From Conchocele bisecta (taxonomy: Eukaryota; Mollusca; Bivalvia; Lucinida; Thyasiridae), in the NCBI GenBank assembly GCA_029237695.1, contig CM055266.1, positions 108,641,370 through 108,705,369 of the forward strand: a stretch of DNA of 64,000 nt, written 5' to 3'. Below the pieces are notes generated by a model. The model worked only from the letters and a program-made list of their open reading frames with translations, had not been told where the DNA came from and made no database searches. Shown here piece by piece: positions 33,201-45,900 of the stretch (position 1 is its first letter; every line of letters begins with the position of its first letter). Position numbers and translations under genes: made by a program.

Positions 33201-33464
33201 GTATCTATCTTGGAGTGAATAATAAGCTTTCAAAATCATATTCTTGGGTTTTATACCAATTTCTAATTCTGTATTAAATTGTTATTTATTTTACTTTGTT
33301 TTTACACTGTGTATAGTTATGTCCAGCATGTTCAACAACACTATCTGCAATAATATTGTCACTGTGTAATGCATAAGATACCAGACCAACTTTTCACGAG
33401 TCCACTAGACAGACCTACTACCAGTTTCCACTAGCATAACTATGAACCCTCTAACAGTGGCTGG

Positions 33465-33840
33465 TTGGTCGGGAACTATCGAACGGTAATTTAACGATCG
33501 GGGTTTATCCTTAATACCGGAATGCCGGCTTTAATACATGGTTTGGCTTTCATTTTTGGCCTCTGATACTCGAGAACTAAATCCGGTTATACCCCATTAA
33601 AAAAATAATAAGAGTAATGCTGATCATATTACTATTGGGGTTGGAGCTTAGTGACTGGTGTGGAATGGACCTGGCACCAGGTCAGGATATTCCAATTTCA
33701 GGGCTGAATATATATTTTTCTGTAAATATTCAGTTCTGATTTTGGGAATTCCCCTCATTATGGACATGTTAAATACAAAAGAGTCCAAACCGTTGGCCCG
33801 ACCTTAATAGCTGTTTATAAACACCAATAATCAATCAATC
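33465..33840 (-). repeat. R4 SINE-like repeat, long copy
   Basis: Intergenic copy just right of the assembly gap. Isolated R4 tails also occur at about 4350-4418 and 32405-32465. Confidence 0.72.
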
Positions 33841-33844
33841 AATT

Positions 33845-34042
33845 TAACACTTCGGGCCATAAAGCGAAACTTTTCAAACACTAGATCCAGATGAGCTGGC
33901 TCGTAGCGAGCCATCTCATCAGGATCTGCAGTGTTTGTCGTTATTTTTTTAACATTTTGAGACAGTACCTCTTTAATGATTATTGTAATAGTCTAAATTA
34001 ACATGAAAAGGACCATGTTATAAATTTAGGTTTGAAAGTGCT
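33845..34042. mobile_element. R6 MITE
   Basis: Intergenic copy with central gatgagctggctcgtagcga gccatctcatc. Confidence 0.72.
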
Positions 34043-34344
34043 AATTCGTCTGTTAATATGTGGGTATGTCTTTCATTCAAATTTTTTTCAGATTCAATCA
34101 ACCTTGCATTTTTTTTGAGGGTCCTCTGCTTATCTCATTATTATCATATGTGTACAAATGATGAAAGGTTTGCCTGGTATCGGTGTCATTACTGGTATTT
34201 CTCATTGCTCATTCAACAACACACATATTAACTTAAATTATTTTCAAATGAAATTCCTACCTTGACATGATAGATTAATAAATACAACAAAATATTGCCC
34301 GTCTTCGTGTTCTGTGACAAAGCCAAAGCTATATAGCCAGAATC

Positions 34345-34760
34345 CAGTATACTTCATTGTCGCTTCGGCTTTAGCAGAAGGTGCGACTATAGTCGGCGTT
34401 GTTTCCCGCCGTAGTCGTCGGAAATGTCAAAAAGTACAACTTCGTCATCATGGTATAACTTTATTATTACTTAACGGATTGCTTCAATATTTAGACACTG
34501 GATACATGTGCGCATTTGGAACACACTCATGCCACCATTAACATGACATCGACCTTTTGACCTTCACATAGTTATGGAAACACTTAGCCATTTTTTATGT
34601 CATAAAATTTCTTCAAACTCTACCTTTTTCATGTTTTAAACATGCACTTTTCTGACAGTTTTTGTGATTTTTACTTCACATGCCCATGATCATTTTATGG
34701 TCAAATGCCTCCGCATGTGTGACACTGCTTCGTGGCGGAATTCTTGTTCAGCTTACAGAG
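34345..34760 (+). mobile_element. R12-related element, single core
   Basis: Left end cattgtcgcttcggctttag and aggtgcgactatagtcggcg, core with gaccttttgaccttcac, right end cactgcttcgtggcggaatt. Confidence 0.6.
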
Positions 34761-35031
34761 TGTCCAATGGCCTCCAGAATTCAAGGGCCAAAATGGCCTA
34801 TCAAGACTAAATTTAAAACTTTAAATTTAACACTTAAAGATGAATGCTGTTAAAGCATGTTTGTGAGAGTCGAATGGAAAGAAAATAAAAACCAGACTTG
34901 CAAATTTTAATTTAGCACATTTTATTTAGAATCTCCTGGCAAATAGCAAATATATAGCATATTTGACCTCTGTGCTGCCAATTCCAGGATTCCAAATCAA
35001 ATTTCAAGGGTAGAAGGGTCACTGTTTAAAA

Positions 35032-35125
35032 GAAAATTAATGGGGTTTAACGTCACAGCAACAGCTAAGGTCAGGGACGGGACAATAGTTTAAAGTCTCA
35101 TCCAACAGACCAGTGGGATGGAAAC
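35032..35125 (-). repeat. R5 SINE-like repeat, tail half
   Basis: Reads aatggggtttaacgtcacag to accagtgggatggaaa, the complement of the R5 tail. Confidence 0.65.
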
Positions 35126-35400
35126 TTACCTTTGCAGAGATAATGGGTACCCAAAAACTTCAACACAAATCTTAGACGCAGATTTCGAAGTAATTTGACC
35201 TTGACCTTGGACATGAAGGCTGCATGGGTTGTGTGGTTTGTAATGAAAATATGGATGATGATAAGGAAGTATGAAGTTTAACTTAAAGTTACAGAGATAA
35301 TGGGTACCTAAAACTTTAACGCAAATGGGACGGACGAACGGATGGAGTAACAAAAACTATATATGCCTCGACATACCTCGTAGGCCGGGGGTATAATAAC
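35126..35400 (+). repeat. R12-like fragment with GGAC/GGAT microsatellite
   Basis: Cores with agagataatgggtacc repeated (35135, 35291), aatttgaccttgaccttgg, then gggacggacgaacggatgga and a right end catacct...gccgggggtataataa. A second piece (35728-35885) repeats the order. Confidence 0.62.
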
Positions 35401-35727
35401 AATATCAGAGCTCCAGTTAAGGTGCGTAATTTGATCAACTTTGGGGGGAATTTTGTTATTTCTTCACCAAAAATAGCAAGTTGGGAGTGCTTTAGAATCG
35501 TCTCATTGAGACTTGCCATTTTTAGTGAAGAACTATTAAAGAAAAATACCTTGAATACTGGTCAAATTATGCATGTTAACTGGAGCTCTGAACATGCGAT
35601 CACACGTTTGGAGAAAGGAAGAAATTATATTTCCCAAGGATACCAAGATATCAGTGAATGGAATGACAACTAGAGCACGTGAGCAGAGGCTTGTGTATAC
35701 CGGCCGCCCCTGGACCGACAAACAAAT

Positions 35728-35885
35728 ATGGATGATGATAAGGAAGTATATGAACGTTGAGGTCAATCCGACTGACCGTTAGAGATAATAGGTACACAAA
35801 AACTGGGCGGATGAACGAATGGACGGACGGAATGACGAAAACTATAGACCCCTCGACATCCTTCGACTGCCGGGTGTATAATAAT
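35728..35885 (+). repeat. Second R12-like fragment
   Basis: tatggatgatgataaggaag, agataataggtacac, gaatggacggacggaatgac and gactgccgggtgtataataa mirror 35240-35400. Confidence 0.6.
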
Positions 35886-36000
35886 TGCCCACCAACACAC
35901 TGTTGTATAGAGTCAATGAGGAACAAATTGACATTCACTGAAGTCAACACACAAACTGTGATTATAAAATGTTCAGAGCATGTATTCCGTTTTGATGATA

Positions 36001-36163
36001 TGTGGCTGTGACTGAAGAAATGGGGCTTATGAGTATTTCGACCAGTGTAGATCCAGATCAGCCTGTGCACTGTTCACCATTCAATCAGGAATGTGCTATT
36101 TGATCGGGAGCTACACTGGTCACAATCGCATAAGCCTCATTTCTCCCGTCACAGCCACATTTG
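36001..36163. mobile_element. R1 MITE, internally deleted
   Basis: Ends intact, middle shortened. Abuts an R2 copy. Confidence 0.75.
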
Positions 36164-36178
36164 AGTATGGCAATGATC

Positions 36179-36449
36179 TGTAGCCGATTTCACTAACATT
36201 GCAAAGTATACTTTCAGGGAGAAATTTTCAATTTTAGGATAAATTTGTTAATTTTTATTATACTGAATTTATTACATTATCGCAGCCATTTTGGCTGTGA
36301 TAATGTAATAAATTCAGTATAATAATTCTGCATACTTTTAATCATCAAATATATGCAGTTGTTAGTTCTATATGAAATAATGCATTTGCGGAAAAATAAA
36401 TGATTAATCCCTCAAAGTATACTTTGCAATGTTGGTGAAATCGGCATCT
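36179..36449. mobile_element. R2 MITE near full length
   Basis: Lies past the ALG12 stop and carries minus-strand AATAAA. Confidence 0.82.
36254..36259 (-). promoter_or_regulatory. Possible ALG12 polyadenylation signal AATAAA
   Basis: On the minus strand this is the first AATAAA found after the ALG12 stop, about 520 bases downstream, inside an R2 MITE. A weaker ATTAAA lies at about 36338. Inference. Confidence 0.25.
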
Positions 36450-36495
36450 GTACTGGTGGTTGTCATGAGACATACAAGTACATGGCAGTTATAAA

Positions 36496-36730
36496 TGTGG
36501 CTGTGGCTGGAGAAATGGGACTTATGGGTTTTGTGACCAGTGTAGATCCAGTTCATCAGCAGTCTGACCAGGATTAACAATGTTTGCCATTCCATCAATG
36601 AAACATCTGTCACACTTCTAACAAGCAATATACAGGTATATCGTTATCAGACTACAAGATTGTGCATTTGATCAGGAGCTACACTGGTCATTAATCCTGT
36701 AAGCCCAATTTCTCCAGTCACGGACACAAA
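36496..36730. mobile_element. R1 MITE just past ALG12 stop
   Basis: Full length. Probably part of the ALG12 3' untranslated region. Confidence 0.8.
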
Positions 36731-36778
36731 TGTTTCCTGAGGCAAGTGTCAACGCTGACACTGCACAACTTGCGAGCA

Positions 36779-36998
36779 TCATAATTTCCTTTTTAACGTC
36801 CATATTTTTGGCACAGTTCTAAATGAAATGAAAGGAAATTTATTTTTCTGAATCGATATTCCATCGAAACCGTTCACAATGTCTATAATATTGTGGCTCT
36901 CATGATATATGTCTAGAAGCGACTGGTTGCCGAGTAACAGATGTGTGTATGACATCATATCCACGCCACCTGGTGGTAAATCTTCTGTTTTGTTGTAT
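36779..36998 (-). CDS. ALG12: ALG12 exon 9 with stop
   Basis: Acceptor CATTTCAG. Encodes (Q)[20 protein letters not shown], then [16 protein letters not shown] and ends WTLKRKL with TGA at 36781-36779. An R1 MITE starts about 50 bases past the stop. Confidence 0.95.
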
Positions 36999-39900
36999 CT
37001 GAAATGAGGAAATCGACGTCGAGTAAAGTAACATTGACAAACATGTCTAACAAATCGTGACTGCACAACAAAATGTCCAAAAGTTGTTTTTTAACACATA
37101 GGTCACACTGGCTTGCACGGATATGGATGGAACATTTTTAATCAGAAGCCTCAACATGCTCAACATTGCATACTCTGATCAGATTGTTCTGTAGCCTATT
37201 TCACCAACATTGCAAAGTAAACTTGTCTAGCAAAGTATACTTTGAGGGAGAAATTTTCAATTTTAGGATAAATTTATTAATTTTTATTATACTGCATTTA
37301 TTACATTATCACAGCCATTTTGGCTGTGATAATGTAATAAATTCAGTATAATAATTCTGCATACGTTTAATCATCACATATATGCAGTCGTTAGTTCTAT
37401 ATGAAATAATGCATTTCAGGAAAAATAAATGATTACTCCATCAAAGTATACTTTGCTAGAAAAGTATACTTTGCAATGTTGGTGAAATCGGCTACTGATA
37501 AGTAGATTCATATGGGGCTGCACTGGTCGCAAAGTTAATATTAAAGTGACTTGGTTATGGTGAGTCAGAAATAAGTTACAAACTATACCGACATAGTAGT
37601 TTCCAATAACCTGTAAATGGGAAGCATTTATATTATAATGCTAACACTTATAATTGTGTATTTTGATCAAGATACATTGTATCATTCATAGAAGTAGTCC
37701 ACTTACTGCCAATGTGGGTGTTGTTGAGAGAAGCGGGTAACTCCTGTTTGAGCGGCGGCCACATCTATATGGACATGCACGGCTGTAACATGGGACAATA
37801 TGTGTCATACGATTGATTAGTATCTGGGGCTATCAAACTGTTAGTTTACAATATACTTTGCTAAACAACTTTTCCAACATTGACTTCTCATAAATTTCCT
37901 ATGGGCCCAGCTCTGTTCCCCGCCCCCACTAACAGAATGATCTGTCAAACTTCGAAACCATTTCCAGAGAATATTTTTTTCTTCAGAAATCCATATCAGT
38001 GCCAAAGTGCCAATCAGTGTATCAATTGGATACGAGTATCAGACCGTGTATCACGGTCTTCAGCCTTCTAAGATCGAGAAATGGATAGTCCGATCAAGGT
38101 TTTCTGCACTGTATGTATCTGATTATGCATCTGATAACATAATGTGCACTGCTATATGATTAGCTTAAACAATATTCATTTATAATGGGCAGATTACAAT
38201 ATACACAGACAGACATACAGTTAGTAATGATTCCAAAACAAGCTGATCAGGATCTACACTGGTCAATGAGGAATATTAGAACTTCTGTCAGCATATTCTC
38301 TAAATTCACACTCGAAATCATGCAGTTTGATTGGCCGAGACAGAGCACAGCCGAGCCTCGGCCAATAAAACTTTGTGATTTTGAACACGATAACTGTCAG
38401 AGTAAGTGCCCAAAAACACATGTTTTGGTACATATCGACCAATATTTTTGTAAATGACATTGAGGGTTGGTGAAATTCTTAGAGCAAATGTGGAACAGAA
38501 TTCTGCATTTGCTCTGATAATTTCATAAACTTTAGACGTCATTCATGGAAAATGTAAGTTTTGAAAATGTGTTTCATGAGATGTCGCACATCTTCTTAGG
38601 TACAAAATCATGTGGCTTGTCACATGGCTTGTCTTATGAAAAAAAGAAGACATAATTTACAGAAAATTTGATAATTTTTTTAAATATTTTTCATGAGATG
38701 TGGCACATCTTCTTGAGTACACAATAAAATTGGATTGTCTACAAAAAACAAGGGTGTATGTTAGCCCTCTACATGTGGGCATCAACTTGTTTGACCCATG
38801 CCTTGACAAATCCACTCGTCCGCTCGTATTGGCGAGTGAATTCTCCATCTGGACAAGTTGTAATTTGAAGAGATACTGTGGCATAAACATTAACCCTTAG
38901 ACCGCTAGTCACAACAATTGTTGCTTTTATATCTGACCTTATTTCTCAATAAAAACATGGTTTGACAGCACTTCAGAATCATTTCCAATGGAAATGATTC
39001 TGAAGTGCTGTCAAAGCATATTGTAAATTATTCTAAAGTGCTGTCAAAGCATGTTTTGATGATAAAAATTGAAAATAGAAAATAAACAGCAGACGACAAC
39101 AAAAATAAGATAGCGGTCTAAGGGATAAAATATGTAGGAATGTATGACTGAAATCCAATCGGCAAGAGTGGAATATTAACTCTTTGCATGCTGGGAAACT
39201 TGTGGGCTATAAATAGTTCAAAACTAGCGGACAAAAACTCATCACATTTTCTTGTATTTCTCACCTTAAATATCGTGAATATGTCTTGGAATTTCATTAG
39301 AATTGAGTCCTGAGGACTCAATTCTAATGAAATTTCAAGACATATTTACAGAGAGAAATAAAACATATACTCCTAATTCGTTTGGCGGATATTTTCGTCG
39401 CTAGCATGCAAAGAGTTCAGAATTTGTCGAGGCCTGCGCATACCCACCTGTATCTGGGCCCTCTAGCTGGTGTAGCTGGTATAGAGCCTGCCCGCCGGGA
39501 TAGTTACTGCTCGATATGTAGGTAAATATGGCCGTCGTGCCCACGTTGCCCAGCAAATGTAGGAGAGCCGCCCAGCATAGCAGTCGTGGGACCACGCCCT
39601 TGTTTCTCGTTACCCATCTGAAATAAATAGACCACGCCCCAGTGATCATAAGTATTTTGTAATAACTCAAATATGGCTGTGACTGGAGAAATGGGTGTCC
39701 ACAATAATTATGAACCAAATATCTCTGTCGGATCACCATTTCATCATTTAAACAATGGCCGTTCATTAATTGTGGCTGTGACACGAGAAATGAAAATTAA
39801 TGGGGTTTAACGTCCCACCAACAGCAAAGGTCAAATTGGGATAGGACCACAGTTTAAAGTCTCATCCGACAGACCAGTGGGATTGAAATACTATGAAAGT

Positions 39901-42900
39901 ATTTTTCATGCCCTATGGTAGGTTTTGAGCTTGCAACCTTATGAGACTTATGAGTTTTGCAACTAGTGTAGATCCAGATCAGCCTGTGCATCCACACAGT
40001 CTGATCAGGATCTGCACTGTTCGCTATGCCATAAATGAAACACCCGTCATGCTTCTAACAATCAATATAGATCGTTATGACACTACACGAGTGTGCTATT
40101 TGATCAGGAGCTACACTGGTCACAATATCCCATTTCTCCAGTGACAGCCACACATGAATCGTATGATTCTCATCACTTTAATTGCCTACTGATAGCCACA
40201 GAGTTCATACATGAATAAACTGATGAAATAAGCAGATGAAATTTTGTATGAATTAAAAAATAAAATTGAATGCGAAAAACACAATATTGCGAAGAAATTA
40301 CTTTGAGGTAGCGTGAAAATATTTAGCTTGCAAGATATATCTCAAAATTCTTATAGGAATGAATGGCCTTTTTGTGGAATTTATCGGAAGGCCTCGTCCA
40401 GTATTCCCGCGACTTTTCCAAGTTTATATCCCCGATAAATTCCACAAGAAGGTCATTCATTCCTTATAATTCCAGCATTTGAAATAAATTCATCAAGAAA
40501 ATGTGTTTATTTTCCGTTTTCTTAAGAATTATTTTAACTGCGCCTCACGGTTATGGAAAATAGTTCGGCGTGGGAGTTTACTGGAATATAAATTTTGGAC
40601 AGAGACTTGCTACGGACAGAGACTTGCCTTATTTACGCAATAGCCAATTTTTTATTTGCCCAAATAAATATGGATGGAGAGACGAAGTACAGATACAGAG
40701 AAGATTGGGCGAGTCGGTGTGAGTACGAGACTGTAATGCACATGCGTAGGGAAAAATGGTCTCATGCTTCCTTTTCAATTTGCCCATCGAAGATTAACAT
40801 ACATACACAGTACTCACAGTCGATTGACGGCGTAGGCAACAGCGACGTTACACACGGGCAGCACATAGATGATGAACCTGAGCTCCTTGTGGGGCAAGAC
40901 AGAGTAGAGGAAGACAAACACGAGGGCGGGCAGCACGAGGTGGCGGGCTGGGGCCGACATCGCCAGCCCCAAGGGCACCAGGAAGAGGCTGCAGGACAGT
41001 GCCCGCGGCAGGGCCGAGTAGAAGTACCACAGGAATGGGGATGTCTGACGACCGTCAAGGTTATCATGATACAATAGAAAAGTGTTAGAAGCACAATGGG
41101 TGTTTCATTAATGGAATGGCGAACAGTACAGATCCTCATCAGACTGTGCATAAGCACAGGCTGATCTGGATCTACACTGGTCAGAACGCAGATAATGACT
41201 TGGGAGTGAATTATGTCACTGTGAACTTTTAATGAGGATATTAAACCATAGTACCTTGCCTTCCGGTTTACAAATAGTTTCTGATTTTTATTTTACAGAA
41301 TTCAATTATTCCCCCTCCTAGTTAACTGAATAGTCTGAAAATGAATACAGATGAGTCAATTCCAGACTTAGGAGTGAACAATATGTGTAGAAAGGATACG
41401 CCCCACTGGGAACTTTTGTTGAGGACAACGTTATACCATAGCACCTCACCCTCAGGCCACAGCCATCTCTGCCAGAAATACGAGTCTACTGCCAGGGTTA
41501 AACCTGAAACACAATGCAAATACGAGTCAATATATGGTGGTGACTGGAGACACGAGGCTTATAGCTACGATTGGATTAGTCGCAAAATGAACATATCAAA
41601 TCCATTCCAGTTATTTAGGGGTGAAAGGGTTCATAAACACAGACTTTTCAGTTCACGGACGATATCCTGTGTTGTTACACAATTATGCACCCAGCATGAG
41701 GAGGCCAGCAGGAACTGCGGCCAACAGTACATGTACATATCAAAATCCATTCCAGTTATTTAGGGATAAAAGGGTTAACCATTTCAACACTACAGACCTC
41801 TGAAGTAGTCTTTGCAAATAGTGGAAATCCAAATGAGACGGCTCATAATGAGCCGTCTCATTTGGATTTCCACTTTTTTTCAAGAAATTTTTGTAGTTTT
41901 TAGAAAATGGAACACCCCCTTTTCATAAGTCACTAGTCTGAAAACAATTTTGTTAAGATTGGATTGGTCGGAAAATGAACATGTCAAATCCATTCCAGTT
42001 ATTTAGGGATGAATGGTTAATAAGCACAGGTTTTTCAGTTCATGGCCGATATCCTGTATTGTTAGATAACTACACACCCAGCATGCAGAGACCAGCCGGA
42101 ACTGCGGCCATCAGTACCGTGGTGACAGTGACCCGCCGAGTTGCCAGGTCCAGCAGCAACACGAGGCCGAGGTAGAGCGCGAGTTCTGCTCGGAACAGAA
42201 TGATGGCCGCCGCACCACACCACACAAACTGTGCGTGTTTCCGTCGTAGCCAGAATGACAGCGCCAGCAACACTGTAACATTGCATAGCACTGATTGATT
42301 GGCTGCAATATCAGACACACCACAGGTATACAGTGCAACACCTCTAAGGCATCACGGGACGGTTGAAAATAGCCAAAATTGACTGCTTTTCTGAGGGCGG
42401 CGGGTGACTTATAAAAATCACCGCCTCTCACAATCAGTTAAGGAGGCTCTTGCGACAAGTATTGAAAAATACTCACAAATGAAGTACAAATCGCGCGCCA
42501 CAATAAAAATTCAGTAACCGCATCAGATGTGTTCAATTAATTTTTTACAAAGTTACCCCACCCACCTATTTTTGGCCAAAAGTTTCAACACGACTAAATT
42601 TATCGGAATTGTTTTCATGAAAATATGAGGCACAGATACTTTGTTATGTCTTGTTCTATCACTTGTAACACAAAACACCATTTTCTGAAAATTATTTCAA
42701 AGCGGGGTCATAACCAGCTCAAATTTTCGCTACAAATGCCCGAAAAATACGTTAAATTCTGACGCGAAACCGTACCGGCGAGACAGCATAGCAGGCGACA
42801 TTTTCCAAGATGTCAAAATCAACTGGAGCTAGCATTCAGTTTCGTAGAATTATGAAATACTCTAAAAAATACACCTAGTCGAGCCTCCCAAAGTCAAGAA

Positions 42901-45900
42901 ATATTCATAAACCTATTTTTCTAGACACACTGGTGTAACTTACAGGGTCGGTAGTGAAGTATATAGAAAATCGTCCACCCCCTTTTTAAAGCTAGCTGCC
43001 CACTGTCCCGTGAGACCTAACGTGTACATCCACAAAACCAGGGGGCCATTTTACTAAAATGTTTGTAAGTGCAAACTTATGATAGTCTGTAAATTTCACA
43101 TTAACAATGTTTTCTTGTAAACATTTATTGGATTTACATTTATTGAGCATCAGCAGCCGATGCTCAATAAATGTAAATCCAATAATTGTTTACTAGAAAA
43201 CATCGTTAATGTGCACTATGCTCAATAAATATAAATCCATCAATTGAAATTTCCAGCCGATCCTAAATTTGCACTTACAAACATTTTAGTCGTACAAAGT
43301 TTAGTGAAACAACCCCTTGTGTCTAATTTTTGTGGAGTTCACTGTCAAATAGATATTATGATATTGCCTTAGCAAGATAGAATACACACAAACATGTAAT
43401 AGATTGCTCAACTGAACATTGGGGACTTCTCAAGGTGTTTGGTTAATAGTGGTTCCACTGTATAAGAAAAGGTAACTACTGGGGGCCGTTTCACTAAACT
43501 TTGTACGACTAAAATGTTCGTAAGTGCAAAATTATGATAGTCTGTAAATTTCACATTAACACTGTTTTCTTGTAAATAATTATTGGATTTACATTTATTG
43601 AGCATAGGCTGCATATGCAGCCTATGTTCAATAAATGTAAATCCATAAATTGAAATTTACAGACGATCTTAAATTTGCACTTACGAATATTTTAGTCGTA
43701 AGAAGTTTAGTGAAACGGGCCCCTGGAACTTAGACCAGTAACTGAATATTGTGCTTGTGTCTCTGAAAGCGGGCTCAACAAAACCGTCAACTACTTAGGC
43801 TGGACAAATATCTCAAAAGTGGGCTTACCGAGACTCAGGGCGAAGACATTGGGCAGTGGGCGCGACATGTAGAAGACGAAGTGGAACTGTGTGATGGTGG
43901 TGACCAACAGCAGCTGCCTGACCCGCCGCCCGAAGGCAGCTTGGATGGTGTGGGCGAACGAGAACAGACAGACCACTACCACCAGGCCAAGTACACTGCG
44001 AACTGAAAAACAACCGGCGTACTATATACATGTCCACCGACCGAGAAAAATGACCTTGTGAGGTGTGCGAGTAGTGTACCCATGAAACTGAATCACAACA
44101 GGCCCATTATATATTATGACTCACCACAAGACAAAAACAGAATTATTGAGTTTGACTAGCAGAACTGTTTGTATGATAGCACATTCATGTATTTATTATT
44201 ATTATACAGGGATAATTTTATGGCGAAGTGGGCAAAATTCTGTCCCTAAATCTGCACTGAATACATAAGTATTTAAGAAAAAAGCAAAGAATGTGAATGT
44301 AATAAATTATTCAAAACCATTAAAATGTTAAGCTTCATGAAAATAACATGTATTTCAACACTAGATACTTCTTTTATAATATTGCAAACAGTGTAGATCA
44401 TTATGAGCCGGCTTGTAACGAGCCGTCTCATCCAGATCTGCACCATTTGTGGATATTTTTTAATTTTTACTAAATGACCCGCTTCTGCATAATGGAATAG
44501 TCTCAAATGTAACATAAAATTGTCCATGTCAGTTTCTTAGCTGTGAAAGGGTTAATATTATCAATTCATGTTCTGGGTAAAAATACCACAACTTACTGGC
44601 TATTTGCGCCCACAGTTTGTCCAGCTGTAAGACCCGAATGGCGACCACTATGGGGGCAGATAAGGCCGAGATGACCAGCGGGCCCACAAATGACCTCGGC
44701 ACCACGCCCGGAAACACAAGGTGGTCATACTGGAATGAGGAAATTCTATTTATAGCCAGAAATAGAAAATTGGTTAACTCTTTGCATGCTAGTGGTGAAA
44801 ATAACAGTCAACAAATTAGGAGTATGTTTCTTATTTCTCTCTGAAAATATGTCTTGCAATTTGCCAGTTAGCAGTGAACTGAGAAACAGCAGACAAAGTA
44901 AGCGTATTTTTCTTATTTCTCTCTGTAAATATGTCTTGGAATTTCATTAGAATTGAGTCCTGTGGACTTAATTCTAATGAAATTCCAAGACATATTCATG
45001 ATATTTACAAGGAGAAATAAAAAACATAACAAATATTCATCTGCTGTTTTCAAACTATTTATAGCCCACAAGTTTCCCAACATGCAACTCGTTAAAATAT
45101 ACCATACTGCATTAGGGTATTGGATCACATGGTTTCCGATTCAGGTTAGACATCACTTTGATAGCAGGTCTTCCTTTACATTCTCGCATTGTGAATCGAT
45201 TTAATAGTTCTTTTCTGCAGACACTTGAGGAATTTGTCTACAGCTAACATACCTGATACTTCAACAAAAATGTGACCTGATGTAATTACAATCACAAGCA
45301 GAATAAAATTGACATTGCCACATTGTACTGTATGATGTTTCCTGCAAATCTGCTTTTTCACTTAGAAAGTTATTTAAGGAAAGGCTGCTCAGTACTGTGA
45401 AATTGACGTCACATAATTTATGATGTTGCCAGTATCTGAAACAAGTGATCACACTGACACATCCTGCACATATAGACACATGAACGCCCAGGCATCACAT
45501 CATTATTCACAAGAGGGCTCAGCAACAGCTTCTTTAACACTCGTGCATTCAAAAACAATACGTGACTGTGGCGGGAGAAATGGGGCTTATGTGTTTTGCG
45601 ACCAGTGTAGATCCAGATCAGCCTGTGCATCCGCACAGACTGATCAGGATCTGCACTGTTAACTAGCCCATCAATGAAACATTTGTCATGCTTCTAACAA
45701 GCAATAGGCTACAGCGGTCTGCTATTTGGTCAGGAGCTGCACTGGTCACAAATTATATAAGCCCCATTTCTCCAGTCACAGCCATAAATGATCAAGGAAG
45801 TAAAATCTGAATTCCACCGTCACATGAATGTTCCCAATCCAAGAATGTGAGGGTCAAGTAAGCTGAAGCATTGGGTGAACACACATAAAACAAACATGTA

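Noticed and set aside
32506..33277. Apparent long open frames across 32.5-33.3 kb
   Set aside because: They consist mainly of N residues of the assembly gap.
40595..41077. Plus-strand 160-codon frame
   Set aside because: Its second half is the antisense of ALG12 exon 6 and its first half is R10 flank.
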